53,926 nucleotides of DNA from an uncultured Oscillibacter sp. (GTDB lineage Bacteria; Bacillota; Clostridia; Oscillospirales; Oscillospiraceae). A program made the position numbers and the translations under genes. Every line of letters starts with the position of its first letter. Within the stretch, counting starts at the first letter, position 1. Location: the NCBI GenBank assembly GCA_947382875.1, contig CANDBG010000012.1, positions 1 to 53,926 of the forward strand. The letters are read 5' to 3'. A model generated the notes under the pieces. That model was not told the DNA's origin. It was given only the letters and a program-made list of their open reading frames with translations, and searched no databases. Below are positions 15,025 to 23,292 of the stretch, piece after piece.

Positions 15025-16295
15025 ACACCCAGTTTTTCCAGCGCGGACATCTTTAAACACAGGCAGAAAATGGAAATTGCCTGTTTCAGCTCCTCCACCG
15101 GCGGCAGCGACGGCGCCAGACGAATATTGCTGTCCTGGGGGTCTTTGCCATAGGGGAAGGTTGCGCCCGCGCCGGTCATGGTCACGCCCGCCTCACGGCA
15201 AAGCTCCCAGGTGCGCCGCGCGGTGCCCGGCATGGCGTTGAACGAGACAAAATAACCGCCCTTGGGCCGCTTCCAGGAGGCAATGTTCAGCGGTGCGATT
15301 TCCCGGTCCAGCGCGTCCAGCACCGTGCGGAACTTGGGCCCCATAATCGCGGCGTGTTTTTTCATCAGTTCCAGGGTGTGCGCCTTGTTCTGGAGGTACA
15401 ATACGTGCCGCTGCTGATTCACCTTGTCAAAGCTGATGACCTGGGGCGTCAGCAGGTTCGACATATGCGCCATGTTGGCCTCGGAGCAGGCAAAGCAGGA
15501 CACGCCCGCGCCGGGAAGCGTCACCTTGGAGGTGGAGGCGAACTCAAATACCATGTCGGGGTGTCCGGCCTCCGCGCAAAGGGAAAGAATGTCCGGGAAC
15601 GGCACATAGTCGCCCTCAAATTCGTGGATGCAGTACGCGTTGTCCCACATGATGGTGAAATCCGGCGCGGCGGCGTTCAGGTTTGCAAAACGGCGGATGG
15701 TGTCTTCGGAATAGATCACGCCGTCGGGGTTGGAGTACTTGGGCACGCACCAGATGCCCTTTACCGTCGGGTCTTTCGCGTGCTTCTCCACCATGTCCAT
15801 ATCCGGACCGGTTTCGGTCATAGGAATGGTAATCAGCTCAAAGCCAAAGAACTCGGTAATTTTGAAATGCCGGTCGTAGCCGGGGGCGGGACAGAGCCAC
15901 CTGACCGTTTCTTCCAGACGCCAGGGGCGGGGGCTGTGAAGGAGACCATGGGTATAAGCCTTGGAAATGGTGTCAAACATGAGCTGAAGGCTGGCGTTGC
16001 CGCCGACAAAAACCTGTTCCGGCTGACAGTCCAGGATTTCCGCAAACAGCCGCTTAGCGGCGGGCAGACCGGACATTTCGCCGTAATTCCGCACGTCGAT
16101 TCCGTCGGACACATAGTCCTCGGGTTTCTGCATCAGGCTGAAAATGTCGCTGACCAAATCCAGCTGCGCCTTGCCAGGCTTGCCGCGGGCCATGTTCAGT
16201 GAAAGACCGCGGTCCTTCCAACCCTGGAATTCCTTTTGCAGCGCGGCGTATTCGGCGCGGCGTTCCTCCTGGGACATTTGGGCATACGTTTTCAT
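15021..16295 (-). CDS. PLP-dependent aminotransferase, type Ic aspartate aminotransferase family
   Basis: 424 residues from the ATG at 16295, nine bases after AAAGGA; ATG at 16301 is also in frame but only three bases away. Matches the PF12897 aminotransferase family: LSLNMARGKPGKAQLDLV, DVRNYGEMSGLPAAKRLFAE, VGGNASLQLMFD, PKYSNPDGVIYS, MWDNAYCIHEF, and the PLP lysine in FASTSKVTLPGAG (residue ~250). Characterised members transfer the amino group between aspartate and 2-oxoglutarate. It acts in the cytoplasm. It follows the lipoprotein gene by 20 bases and overlaps the radical SAM gene, so it belongs to the same transcription unit. Confidence 0.93.
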   Translation of the reverse strand: MKTYAQMSQEERRAEYAALQKEFQGWKDRGLSLNMARGKPGKAQLDLVSDIFSLMQKPEDYVSDGIDVRNYGEMSGLPAAKRLFAEILDCQPEQVFVGGNASLQLMFDTISKAYTHGLLHSPRPWRLEETVRWLCPAPGYDRHFKITEFFGFELITIPMTETGPDMDMVEKHAKDPTVKGIWCVPKYSNPDGVIYSEDTIRRFANLNAAAPDFTIMWDNAYCIHEFEGDYVPFPDILSLCAEAGHPDMVFEFASTSKVTLPGAGVSCFACSEANMAHMSNLLTPQVISFDKVNQQRHVLYLQNKAHTLELMKKHAAIMGPKFRTVLDALDREIAPLNIASWKRPKGGYFVSFNAMPGTARRTWELCREAGVTMTGAGATFPYGKDPQDSNIRLAPSLPPVEELKQAISIFCLCLKMSALEKLGV

Positions 16296-16315
16296 TGTCA
16301 TACATCCTTTCCGTT

Positions 16316-17137
16316 TTATTCGCTCTGATCAATTTCCTCCGCCGGTTCCGGCGATGGTTCCTCTGATGAAATCTCCGGCGTTTCCACCTGAACCTCCGGT
16401 GCGCCGGACTCTGCGGAGGTTTCCCCGTCTGCCGGTACGCCCTCCTCCGCAGGCGCGGGGCCGCTCTCGGGGAGCATACGCGCGGCCAGGGCTTCCAGCT
16501 CCTCGCCGCCAAGGATAAACTCGATGAGGCCGGCCTGTTCCTCGGAGGGATAGTAAAACACAGCCCAGGGAAGGGTTTCCGTCAGTTCGCGCTCTTCCCG
16601 GAGCTGGGTCATGGCGGCGGCAACCTGTTCCGTTCCCTCCTCGTCCCAGTAGCCCAGACGCACGGCCAATTCTTCCCGGCCCTCTTCCAGCGCGGCGTCC
16701 AGAAGGCTGTACAGCGCCGCAGGGCTGGTGGCGTTCACCACGGACTGAATTTGTTCCAGCGTCCGGCGGTAGCTGATCTGGACGGAGGCTTCGTAAAACC
16801 CCCGCTGACTCTGCCGGGATGACGTAATGTATTCCACCGCGTAGGACCCCAAAGGCGTTTCCTGTTTGATTTCCGCGGCGGCGGCTTCCAGCGTGTCCGC
16901 GACGGCGAGTTCGCTTTCGAAATTATAGAGCCGCAGCGTGGCCGTTTCCGTATGCTGTCCGATGAGAAAGAGCAGGTCGTTGACGATATCCTGATGACTT
17001 TCCGCCCGGAGGGTTCCGGCGGCTTCGCTCTCCCAGAACTTGCTGCTGTGCGGCTCGGCGGTGCTGTACGTTCTTTCCAGCAGCGGCGCACAGCCCGTAA
17101 GAATCAGCAGCGACAAAAACAGGCATAAAATACGCAA
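16316..17137 (-). CDS. Lipoprotein, unknown function
   Basis: 273 residues from a TTG at 17137 with AAGGAGG ten bases upstream; no ATG fits the signal peptide. The lipobox is LLILTGC near residue 15. The mature part is helical, with repeated Glu/Ala stretches (LEAAAAEIKQETPLG, AALEEGREELAVRLGYWDEE) and a segment around YEASVQISYRRT. The last ~55 residues are a Pro/Glu/Ser-rich acidic tail. I recognise no family. It lies 25 bases after the LUD gene and 20 before the aminotransferase and is probably co-transcribed with them. Confidence 0.85.
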   Translation of the reverse strand: MRILCLFLSLLILTGCAPLLERTYSTAEPHSSKFWESEAAGTLRAESHQDIVNDLLFLIGQHTETATLRLYNFESELAVADTLEAAAAEIKQETPLGSYAVEYITSSRQSQRGFYEASVQISYRRTLEQIQSVVNATSPAALYSLLDAALEEGREELAVRLGYWDEEGTEQVAAAMTQLREERELTETLPWAVFYYPSEEQAGLIEFILGGEELEALAARMLPESGPAPAEEGVPADGETSAESGAPEVQVETPEISSEEPSPEPAEEIDQSE

Positions 17138-17162
17138 AATTGGGGGGCCTCCTTCCGGGCGT

Positions 17163-17756
17163 TTACAGCCCCAGATCCTCGTCGACCAGCAGAACCTCCA
17201 CATCCGTCCCGTTCATGGGCTCCCAGAGCACCACCAGGCCCCGGCAGATGCGTTCCGGACTGCGGCAGTCAAAGCAGCGGTCGGCATTTACGGCGCAGGG
17301 GGTGTTTTTTCCCAGACGCCGAGCATTTTTCGGCGCAGCGATGTTCCGCGCCCGCCAGAGAGCTTCGTCGTAAGTTGGCGCAAGCTTGTTGCGTCCGATG
17401 ACAAAATAGATCTTTTTATGACCGTACAGCGTCGCGGCGACGCGGTTTCCGGTACCGTCAATGTTGATGAGTTCGCCGGTTTCCGCCAGAGCGTTGGCGG
17501 ACGTGAGGTAGATTTCGCTGGACATGGCCTGCTGGCATGCGCCGCCGGCGGACTGCTTCCAGTGCCAGGAAATGGTATTGTGCGCACCTAGGGAGTCGTA
17601 CAGCCCCAAGGCGTCCAGAGTCATGGAACCTCCAAAGCCGACGGTTTTTCCGTCGATGACTTCGTTAAGGTACGCCGCCGCCTCCTCGCCGGAGGCAAAT
17701 ACGTGAACTGTAAATTTCTGCGCTTCCAGGTTCTGTTTGACCGTTGTAAAATCCAT
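17163..17756 (-). CDS. LUD domain (LutC/DUF162-like) protein
   Basis: 197 residues, ATG at 17756 with AAAGGAGG upstream. Features of LUD domains: GKTVGFGGSMTLDALGLYD near residue 36, SANALAETGELINIDGTGNR near residue 85, HKKIYFVIGRNKLAP, and the C-terminal cysteine run DRCFDCRSPERICRGL. LUD proteins resemble lactate-utilisation proteins LutB/LutC, but stand-alone copies in Firmicutes have no proven role. No LutA/LutB is nearby. It probably heads the minus-strand operon that ends near 10600. Confidence 0.92.
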   Translation of the reverse strand: MDFTTVKQNLEAQKFTVHVFASGEEAAAYLNEVIDGKTVGFGGSMTLDALGLYDSLGAHNTISWHWKQSAGGACQQAMSSEIYLTSANALAETGELINIDGTGNRVAATLYGHKKIYFVIGRNKLAPTYDEALWRARNIAAPKNARRLGKNTPCAVNADRCFDCRSPERICRGLVVLWEPMNGTDVEVLLVDEDLGL

Positions 17757-17830
17757 ATTTTCAAAACCTCCTTTGTGTTTTCCCGTAATAAAATGTATGA
17801 GCAGTCAAAGTTAAGGATGAAAGGGGATAT

Positions 17831-18076
17831 TCATATTTGCTTGATTTTGTGCGCCGTGATAATGGTATAGCTGTGGGCGTTGACGGTAATTTTGCAGTCA
17901 TCTGCCAGAATATACCAGTTTTTCCCGCGCCGTTCGATTCTGGCATCTTTCTTCAGAATTTGGTCTCTGCACCAGGAAACAATGCTATCGGCTTCAAGCT
18001 GCAGATTTCTTTTTATGCGCTCAACGCCAAGTTTTGTCGTGTGAAGTTTCTCGAGATTTTCGTTTGGTTCCATCAT
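17831..18076 (-). CDS. DUF3781 domain protein
   Basis: 81 residues, starting at one of two adjacent ATGs (18076 or 18073) after GGGAGG. The conserved DUF3781 pattern is visible: KLHTTKLGVERIKRNL, VSWCRDQIL, IERRGKNWYILADDCKITVN and SYTIITAHK. Function unknown. The start lies 27 bases after the topoisomerase A-like gene, so it is probably read with it. Frames extending further upstream overlap that gene and were rejected. Confidence 0.88.
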   Translation of the reverse strand: MMEPNENLEKLHTTKLGVERIKRNLQLEADSIVSWCRDQILKKDARIERRGKNWYILADDCKITVNAHSYTIITAHKIKQI

Positions 18077-18102
18077 TTGCCTCCCTGACGCTTTCATGCT
18101 CC

Positions 18103-20349
18103 TTACGATTCTTCCAGCGTAATTTGTGATTCCGCCGTGTCCTCCTGGCGCAGCAGCGCGCCTGCTCCGGGCACTGATCGGGCACGGTAACGGCTCTGAT
18201 TTTTGATGGGTGTTTTCGCCAGCGGCGCGGCATTGTCCAGCGAGTATTTCGGCTTCATCGTCAGCACTGCCGCGCCCTGCGTGGTACGGGTTGTTTTCGG
18301 CGTCAGGAGGGAGCTGTGGAAAATCAGGCAGCGGGGTTCGGTGGAATAGACGGCCAATTCCTGTTCTTCGTCCACCCGGCACACGGCCCTGAGCGGCGAT
18401 TTGTCCGAATACGCGCCGGTAAGTTTCCGGCGGTTGGAGGCCGTCTGATAGGCTTTGATGTCCACCCGTGCCGCCTTGCCGTTCTCAAAGAAGAAGATCA
18501 GCCCGCCGGAGTAATCGCCTGGCAGAACCATATAGACCACATTTTCGCCGGGGTCCATACCCAGCTTGGCTGGGAGGTAATCGCCCAAGAGGCTGGCTTT
18601 GGAGTCGTCGAAGTCGCTGACGCGGGTTTTGTACACCTGACATTTGTCCGTAAAGAACATGACCTCCGCCGCGCTGGTGGTCTCGAAGGTCTGCCGGAGA
18701 CCGTCGCCCTCCTTGTACTTCTGCATGTTGCTCATGCGCAGGCTTTGGGGGGTAATTTTTTTGAAGTAGCCCTCCCGCGAGAGAAACACGTGAACCGGAA
18801 ATTGTTCCGGCGGTTCTTCCTCATAGGGGGCCGGAAGCTCGTGGGCATAGACAATGGTCGTCCGGCGGGGTTCGCCGTACTTTTTCGACGCCTGGTTCAG
18901 CTCGTCCAGAATGATTTTCCGCACCCGGCGGGGGTTTTGCAGAATATCATCCAGATCGTCGATTTCGTTTTGCAGTGCGTCGGTTTCCTGTAAACGCTTG
19001 AGAATGTATTCCTTGTTGATATTCCGCAGCTTGATTTCGGCCACGTACTCCGCCTGGATTTGATCAATTCCAAAGCCGATCATCAGGTTCGGCACGACGT
19101 CGGCGTCGGCGTCGGTTTCGCGGATAATCCGGATGGCTTTGTCAATGTCCAGCAAGATCCGTTTCAGGCCCTTGAGCAGATGGAGCTTGTCTTTCCGCTT
19201 GCCCAGGACGAAGTACACCCGCCGTTTGACGGACTCCGTACGCCAGGCGGTCCATTCCTCAATGATCTGCCGTACGCCAAGAACCTTGGGCATCCCTTCA
19301 ATCAATACGTTGAAGTTGCAGGAAAAAGTATCTTCCAGGGGCGTCTGACGGAACAGCTTCGTCATTACCTTATCCGGGTCCGCGCCGCGTTTGAGGTCGA
19401 TGGCGAGCTTCAGGCCGGAGAGGTCCGTTTCATCGCGCATATCGGCAATTTCCCGCGCCTTGCCGGATTTGATCAATTCCGCCACCTTGTCCAGAATGGC
19501 CTCGATGGAGGTGGAATAGGGAATTTCATAAATTTCGATCAGGTTTTCCGTCTTGACGTACCGCCACTTTGCCCGTACCCGGACGCTGCCCCGGCCGGAA
19601 TTGTAAATTTCCCGGAGGGCGTCAGGGTTGCAGATCAGCTCGCCGCCGGTAGGGAAATCCGGACCGAGCAAGGTTTCCTGCAAATCGCAGTTCGGGTTCT
19701 TGAGGAAGGCCGCCGTTGCCGCACAGACTTCTTTCAAATTAAAGCCGCAGAACTGCGACGCCATTCCGACGGCAATGCCGCTGTTGGCGGAAACGAGAAT
19801 ATTTGGGAACGTGGTGGGCAGAAGGACCGGTTCTTTCATTGTGTTGTCGTAGTTGTCAACAAAATCCACCGTATCGCTGTCAATGTCGCGGAAAAGTTCG
19901 CTGCAGATCGGCGTGAGTCTGGCCTCCGTGTACCGCGGCGCGGCGCAGGCCATATCACGGGAATAGTGCTTGCCGAAGTTGCCTTTTGAGTCGACAAAGG
20001 GCGTAAGAAGCGCGCCATAGCCCCGGGAAAGGCGGACCATGGTATCATAAATGGCGGCGTCGCCGTGGGGGTTGAGGCGCATGGTCTGTCCGACGATGTT
20101 GGCGGATTTGGTACGCGTTCCGGTGAGGAGTCCCATTTTATACATGGTGTACAGGAGCTTCCGGTGGGAGGGCTTGAAGCCGTCAATTTCCGGGATGGCC
20201 CGGGAAACAATCACCGACATTGCATAGGGCATATAATTGGTTTCGAGGGTGTCCGTAATGTTCTGTTCCACCACCGCCGCGTGGAGTCCCAGGACATTCG
20301 GGTTCTTGGCCTTGGGCTTTCCGCCCTCAGACGTTTTCTTTTTTGGCAT
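18103..20349 (-). CDS. Type IIA DNA topoisomerase subunit A (ParC/topoisomerase IV-like)
   Basis: 748 residues from an ATG at 20349, somewhat shorter than GyrA (~820+). The winged-helix core carries the catalytic tyrosine in CAAPRYTEARL (Tyr140). The quinolone-region motif is NPHGDAAIYDTMVR (residues ~93-106), with Ala98 where GyrA/ParC usually has Ser or Thr. The C-terminal domain is a partial beta-pinwheel (KITPQSLRMSN, TDKCQVYKTRV, FFFENGKAARV) without a clear GyrA-box, which fits ParC or a paralogue. With the subunit at 20934-22925 it forms an enzyme that relaxes or decatenates DNA in an ATP-dependent way. It follows the XRE gene by 23 bases. It is probably an additional copy beside gyrase, which is not in the window. 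Confidence 0.93.
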   Translation of the reverse strand: MPKKKTSEGGKPKAKNPNVLGLHAAVVEQNITDTLETNYMPYAMSVIVSRAIPEIDGFKPSHRKLLYTMYKMGLLTGTRTKSANIVGQTMRLNPHGDAAIYDTMVRLSRGYGALLTPFVDSKGNFGKHYSRDMACAAPRYTEARLTPICSELFRDIDSDTVDFVDNYDNTMKEPVLLPTTFPNILVSANSGIAVGMASQFCGFNLKEVCAATAAFLKNPNCDLQETLLGPDFPTGGELICNPDALREIYNSGRGSVRVRAKWRYVKTENLIEIYEIPYSTSIEAILDKVAELIKSGKAREIADMRDETDLSGLKLAIDLKRGADPDKVMTKLFRQTPLEDTFSCNFNVLIEGMPKVLGVRQIIEEWTAWRTESVKRRVYFVLGKRKDKLHLLKGLKRILLDIDKAIRIIRETDADADVVPNLMIGFGIDQIQAEYVAEIKLRNINKEYILKRLQETDALQNEIDDLDDILQNPRRVRKIILDELNQASKKYGEPRRTTIVYAHELPAPYEEEPPEQFPVHVFLSREGYFKKITPQSLRMSNMQKYKEGDGLRQTFETTSAAEVMFFTDKCQVYKTRVSDFDDSKASLLGDYLPAKLGMDPGENVVYMVLPGDYSGGLIFFFENGKAARVDIKAYQTASNRRKLTGAYSDKSPLRAVCRVDEEQELAVYSTEPRCLIFHSSLLTPKTTRTTQGAAVLTMKPKYSLDNAAPLAKTPIKNQSRYRARSVPGAGALLRQEDTAESQITLEES

Positions 20350-20372
20350 GGTTACGATTCCTCTGACATCAT

Positions 20373-20603
20373 TTAATCAAGATTGTTCTTGCGAGAGTAA
20401 GGGTTAGGGTTATCTGTCCGTTTCAGCAGATAATCCACGCTTGTATGGAAATATTCCGCCAGACGAACCAGAACTTCATCGGTCCATGGCTGTTGTTCGG
20501 TTTCCAGGTAACTGTATTTTCGCTGGGTTATGCCGATGGCTTCGGCAAGGGTCCTTTGCGACAAATCGTGATCTTCCCTCAAATCTCGTATTCTTGTTTC
20601 CAT
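20373..20603 (-). CDS. XRE family helix-turn-helix regulator
   Basis: 76 residues from the ATG at 20603 (METRIRDLREDHDLS), with CGGGGTG about nine bases upstream; a longer frame to 20636 runs through the operator. The HTH is residues ~14-35 (SQRTLAEAIGITQRKYSYLE), followed by VLVRLAEYFHTSVDYLLKR, the common C-terminal helix of SinR/Cro-type proteins. It lies between the topoisomerase B-like and A-like genes on the same strand and immediately beside a near-perfect palindrome (20632-20669), its likely autoregulatory operator. Confidence 0.9.
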   Translation of the reverse strand: METRIRDLREDHDLSQRTLAEAIGITQRKYSYLETEQQPWTDEVLVRLAEYFHTSVDYLLKRTDNPNPYSRKNNLD

Positions 20604-20631
20604 AGTAATCACCCCGGAACAGAATACATTA

Positions 20632-20669
20632 GACAAAATTTATCTATTGTGTTTTAGATAGATTTTGAC
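20632..20669. promoter_or_regulatory. Palindromic operator, probable XRE binding site
   Basis: GACAAAATTTATCTA (20632-20646) and TAGATAGATTTTGAC (20655-20669) are inverted repeats with 13 of 15 matches and an eight-base centre. It covers the -35 and spacer of a plus-strand promoter (20647-20675) and lies 28 bases upstream of the XRE start, so a bound dimer or tetramer could repress both directions. Confidence 0.65.
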
Positions 20670-20675
20670 TAAAAT
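20647..20675 (+). promoter_or_regulatory. Divergent promoter within the palindrome
   Basis: TTGTGT (20647-20652), 17-base spacer, TAAAAT (20670-20675), reading away from the XRE gene towards the small frame at 20701. Confidence 0.55.
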
Positions 20676-20700
20676 AGATGGAGATAAGAGGTAATTGGCC

Positions 20701-21033
20701 ATGGAGAAGCAAAAAGCAGGGCACAAACGTCTTTATATAACCATTTCAAGGGAAGAGCAACAGGCCGCACCATTTTTAGTGCGTTCGCTGGCGAATCCAA
20801 GAGAATCGAAAAAAGACGGAGAGACCGCAGCAGAAGCGGTTCTGTCATCCATGCAGGGGCGGACCTATGTGGCCCGCCCTGCCTCATGTCTTCCACCGCA
20901 CTTTCATGAAAAAGGTTCTGATGAAATATTCTATCATGAAATATCTGCCATTTCCAGATATTTGTACCCATTTTCGGCAATGTGGTCCTTGCGGCCCTGG
21001 AGGTTGTCGCCCAGAAGAAGGTCAAACACCTGA
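20701..21033 (+). CDS. Doubtful small gene divergent from the XRE regulator
   Basis: ATG at 20701 with AAGAGG nine bases upstream and the promoter 20647-20675. The first ~20 residues (MEKQKAGHKRLYITISREEQ) look like the start of a small ribbon-helix-helix or similar DNA-binding protein. From about residue 50 the frame passes through an intergenic GGGCGG hairpin repeat and then runs antisense to the topoisomerase B gene (from 20934), so the C-terminal half is unlikely to be functional. It could be a gene truncated by repeat insertion. Good expression signals, poor protein. Confidence 0.3.
   Translation: MEKQKAGHKRLYITISREEQQAAPFLVRSLANPRESKKDGETAAEAVLSSMQGRTYVARPASCLPPHFHEKGSDEIFYHEISAISRYLYPFSAMWSLRPWRLSPRRRSNT
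20857..20879. repeat. GGGCGG...CCGCCC hairpin repeat, copy 2
   Basis: GGGCGG (20857-20862) and CCGCCC (20874-20879) around ACCTATGTGGC. Similar to the hairpins at 10600-10621 and 24287-24308, each intergenic and with GGGCGGAC followed by a CA- or CT-rich loop. A short dispersed palindromic repeat. Confidence 0.5.
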
Positions 21034-22925
21034 GCCGTCCGCTCCACGTCCTCGGGCATTACCCGAATGAGCCGCCGGGTTTCCGGGTTCATGGTAGTGA
21101 GCCACATCATGTCCGGGTCGTTCTCGCCTAAACCCTTGGAGCGGTCGATTTTATACTTCTTTCCTTCCAGTTTTTTCACAATGTCATTTTTTTCCTTGTC
21201 GGAGTACGCAAACCAGGTTTTTTCCCCGCAGTTGATCTCAAACAGCGGCGTTTCCGCGATATAGACATACCCTTCCCGAATCAGCGTCGGCGTCAGGCGG
21301 TAAAGCATGGTCAGAACCAGCGTCCGAATCTGGAAGCCGTCAACATCGCCGTCGGTGCAGATGACCACCTTGTTCCACCGCAGGTTCGACAGCTCAAAGG
21401 ACGCCATATCCTTGACATGTTTGTTCTGCACCTCCACGCCGCAGCCAAGCACCCGCATCAAATCCATAATAATATCGCTCTTGAAAATCTTGCCGTAATC
21501 CGCCTTGAGACAATTCAGGATTTTCCCCCGGATCGGCATAATCCCCTGGTACTCGGAGTCCCGGGCGAGCTTGACGCTGCCCAGTGCGGAGTCACCCTCG
21601 ACGATGTAGATTTCCCGGCGGGCGATTTCCTTTGTCCGGCAGTCGACGAACTTCTGCACCCGGTTCGAAATATCAATGCTTCCGGAGAGCTTTTTCTTGA
21701 TGTTCAAGCGGGCTTCTTCAGCCTTTTCCCGACTGCGTTTGTTCAGCAGGACCTGTCCGGCAATTTTTTCGGCGTCGAAGTGATTCTCAATGAAATAGAT
21801 TTCCAGGTTTGAACGGAGGAATTCCGTCATAGCCTCCTGGACATATTTATTTGTAATGGCCTTTTTAGTCTGGTTTTCGTAGGAGGTCTGGGTGGAAAAG
21901 TTATTTGTCACCAGAACCAGGCAGTCCTCCACGTCAGCCCAGGTGACTTTGCTTTCGTTTTTCTGGTACTTGCCCTGCTGACGCAAATACCCGTCAATGG
22001 CGGACACAAACGCCGACTTGGAAGCCTTTTCCGGACTTCCGCCGTGTTCGAGCCAGCTGGAATTGTGGTAGTGCTCCACGACGTTTACTTTATTGGAAAA
22101 GCAAAATGCTGCTGACAGCTTTACTTTGTATTCCGGCTTGTCCGCACGGTCACGGCCCTTTTTCTCGGCCTGCCACTCCACCGGCGGCGTCAGCGTGTTT
22201 TCTCCCGCCAGCTCAGCCACATAGTCAGCGATTCCGTTCTCATAACAGAACTGGGTTTCTTCAAACTGTCCCGGTTCCGTCTCGCTGCGGAAGTGGAACG
22301 TAATGCCTGCATTCACCACGGCCTGCCGCTTCATGACGCCTGCGAAATATTCCGCCGGAATGGCAATGTCCGTAAAAACGTCCAGATCCGGGAGCCAATG
22401 GGTCCGGGTGCCGGTTTTCTTTGCCTGGCTTTTCGGCAGAGGCGTTTTTTGCAGTTCCCCCACGATCTCCCCACGCTCAAAGCGAAGACGGTATTCAAAC
22501 CCGTCGCGCCAGACGGTGACATCCATATAGCGGGAGGCGTACTGAGTGGCGCAGGAGCCGAGGCCGTTCAAACCCAGGGAATATTCGTAGTTGTCGCCGG
22601 AGACGTTATCATATTTGCCGCCGGCGTACAGCTCACAGAAAACGAGTTCCCAGTTGTAGCGCTGTTCTTTTTCGTTCCAGTCCACGGGACAGCCCCGGCC
22701 CGCGTCCTCCACCTCAACGCTGTGGTCTGCAAAGCGCGTGACGGTAATGGACGTGCCATGACCTTCCCGGGCTTCGTCGATGGAATTGGAGAGAATTTCA
22801 AAGACGGCGTGTTCGCAGCCGTCGAGGCCGTCGGAGCCAAAGATGACGCCGGGCCGTTTGCGGACCCGGTCCGCGCCCTTTAACGCGGAAATGCTGTCGT
22901 TGCCATAATCCTGTTTTTTTGCCAT
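20934..22925 (-). CDS. Type IIA DNA topoisomerase subunit B (ParE/topoisomerase IV-like)
   Basis: 663 residues from the ATG at 22925 (MAKKQDYGNDSISAL), GGAGG five bases upstream. The GHKL ATPase has VFEILSNSIDEAREG (Glu43, Asn47, Asp50) and SLGLNGLGSCATQ; the TOPRIM domain has IYIVEGDSALGSVK and VVICTDGDVDGFQIRTL, where most GyrB/ParE proteins read TDADVDG; KIDRSKGLGENDPD precedes the C-terminal part. ATP binding drives strand passage together with the A subunit at 18103-20349. The gene ends 330 bases before the XRE gene. It has its own promoter at 22992-23020. The unusual TDGDVDG and diverged insert after residue 230 set it apart from housekeeping GyrB. Confidence 0.93.
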   Translation of the reverse strand: MAKKQDYGNDSISALKGADRVRKRPGVIFGSDGLDGCEHAVFEILSNSIDEAREGHGTSITVTRFADHSVEVEDAGRGCPVDWNEKEQRYNWELVFCELYAGGKYDNVSGDNYEYSLGLNGLGSCATQYASRYMDVTVWRDGFEYRLRFERGEIVGELQKTPLPKSQAKKTGTRTHWLPDLDVFTDIAIPAEYFAGVMKRQAVVNAGITFHFRSETEPGQFEETQFCYENGIADYVAELAGENTLTPPVEWQAEKKGRDRADKPEYKVKLSAAFCFSNKVNVVEHYHNSSWLEHGGSPEKASKSAFVSAIDGYLRQQGKYQKNESKVTWADVEDCLVLVTNNFSTQTSYENQTKKAITNKYVQEAMTEFLRSNLEIYFIENHFDAEKIAGQVLLNKRSREKAEEARLNIKKKLSGSIDISNRVQKFVDCRTKEIARREIYIVEGDSALGSVKLARDSEYQGIMPIRGKILNCLKADYGKIFKSDIIMDLMRVLGCGVEVQNKHVKDMASFELSNLRWNKVVICTDGDVDGFQIRTLVLTMLYRLTPTLIREGYVYIAETPLFEINCGEKTWFAYSDKEKNDIVKKLEGKKYKIDRSKGLGENDPDMMWLTTMNPETRRLIRVMPEDVERTAQVFDLLLGDNLQGRKDHIAENGYKYLEMADIS

Positions 22926-22991
22926 AGTTCCTCCGAAACCGGCAGGTCCTGCGTCCAGGCTCCGCCGGTCAAATTCTTGTATGATTTGGAC

Positions 22992-23020
22992 ATTATAACA
23001 CAATCCGCGCACAGGTTCAA
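22992..23020 (-). promoter_or_regulatory. Sigma-A promoter for topoisomerase B-like gene
   Basis: On the minus strand TTGAAC (23015-23020), 17-base spacer, TATAAT (22992-22997), about 67 bases upstream of the start at 22925. Confidence 0.75.
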
Positions 23021-23146
23021 GTATTCCAGCGCGAAAGCTCATTTCCCTTCCTTTCCCGCCGGGACCCGCGCTTTTTCGAAAAAAGTTCTTGCGTAAAATT
23101 TCCCATAATTCGAGCGTCACCCGAAATTTTCCTTCCGGCAGCAGGG

Positions 23147-23176
23147 TTTTTCACATTTTCCACAAAGTTTTCCACA
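23147..23176 (+). promoter_or_regulatory. Three DnaA-box-like 9-mers
   Basis: TTTTTCACA (23147-23155), TTTTCCACA (23156-23164) and TTTTCCACA (23168-23176) in the same orientation. Each fits TTWTNCACA, a relaxed form of the DnaA box. They sit between a topoisomerase gene and degV. No dnaA, dnaN or AT-rich unwinding element is next to them, so an origin is not supported; a DnaA-regulated site is possible. Confidence 0.35.
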
Positions 23177-23292
23177 CCGTTATGTCAACTGTGGAACCCC
23201 GGAAAAAATACCGCCTTTTCCAATTCCATTCCGCCCCCTGACGCCGCCCCCGAAACCGCACGGATAGATTTTCCTTTTTTTCTTCAGAAACA

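Noticed and set aside
15354-16202. 282-residue plus frame
   Set aside because: Antisense to the aminotransferase; the minus strand keeps all PLP motifs.
19060-19989. 309-residue plus frame
   Set aside because: Antisense to the topoisomerase A gene.
23147-23176. Chromosomal replication origin
   Set aside because: Only three box-like motifs, no dnaA/dnaN neighbours and no AT-rich unwinding region.
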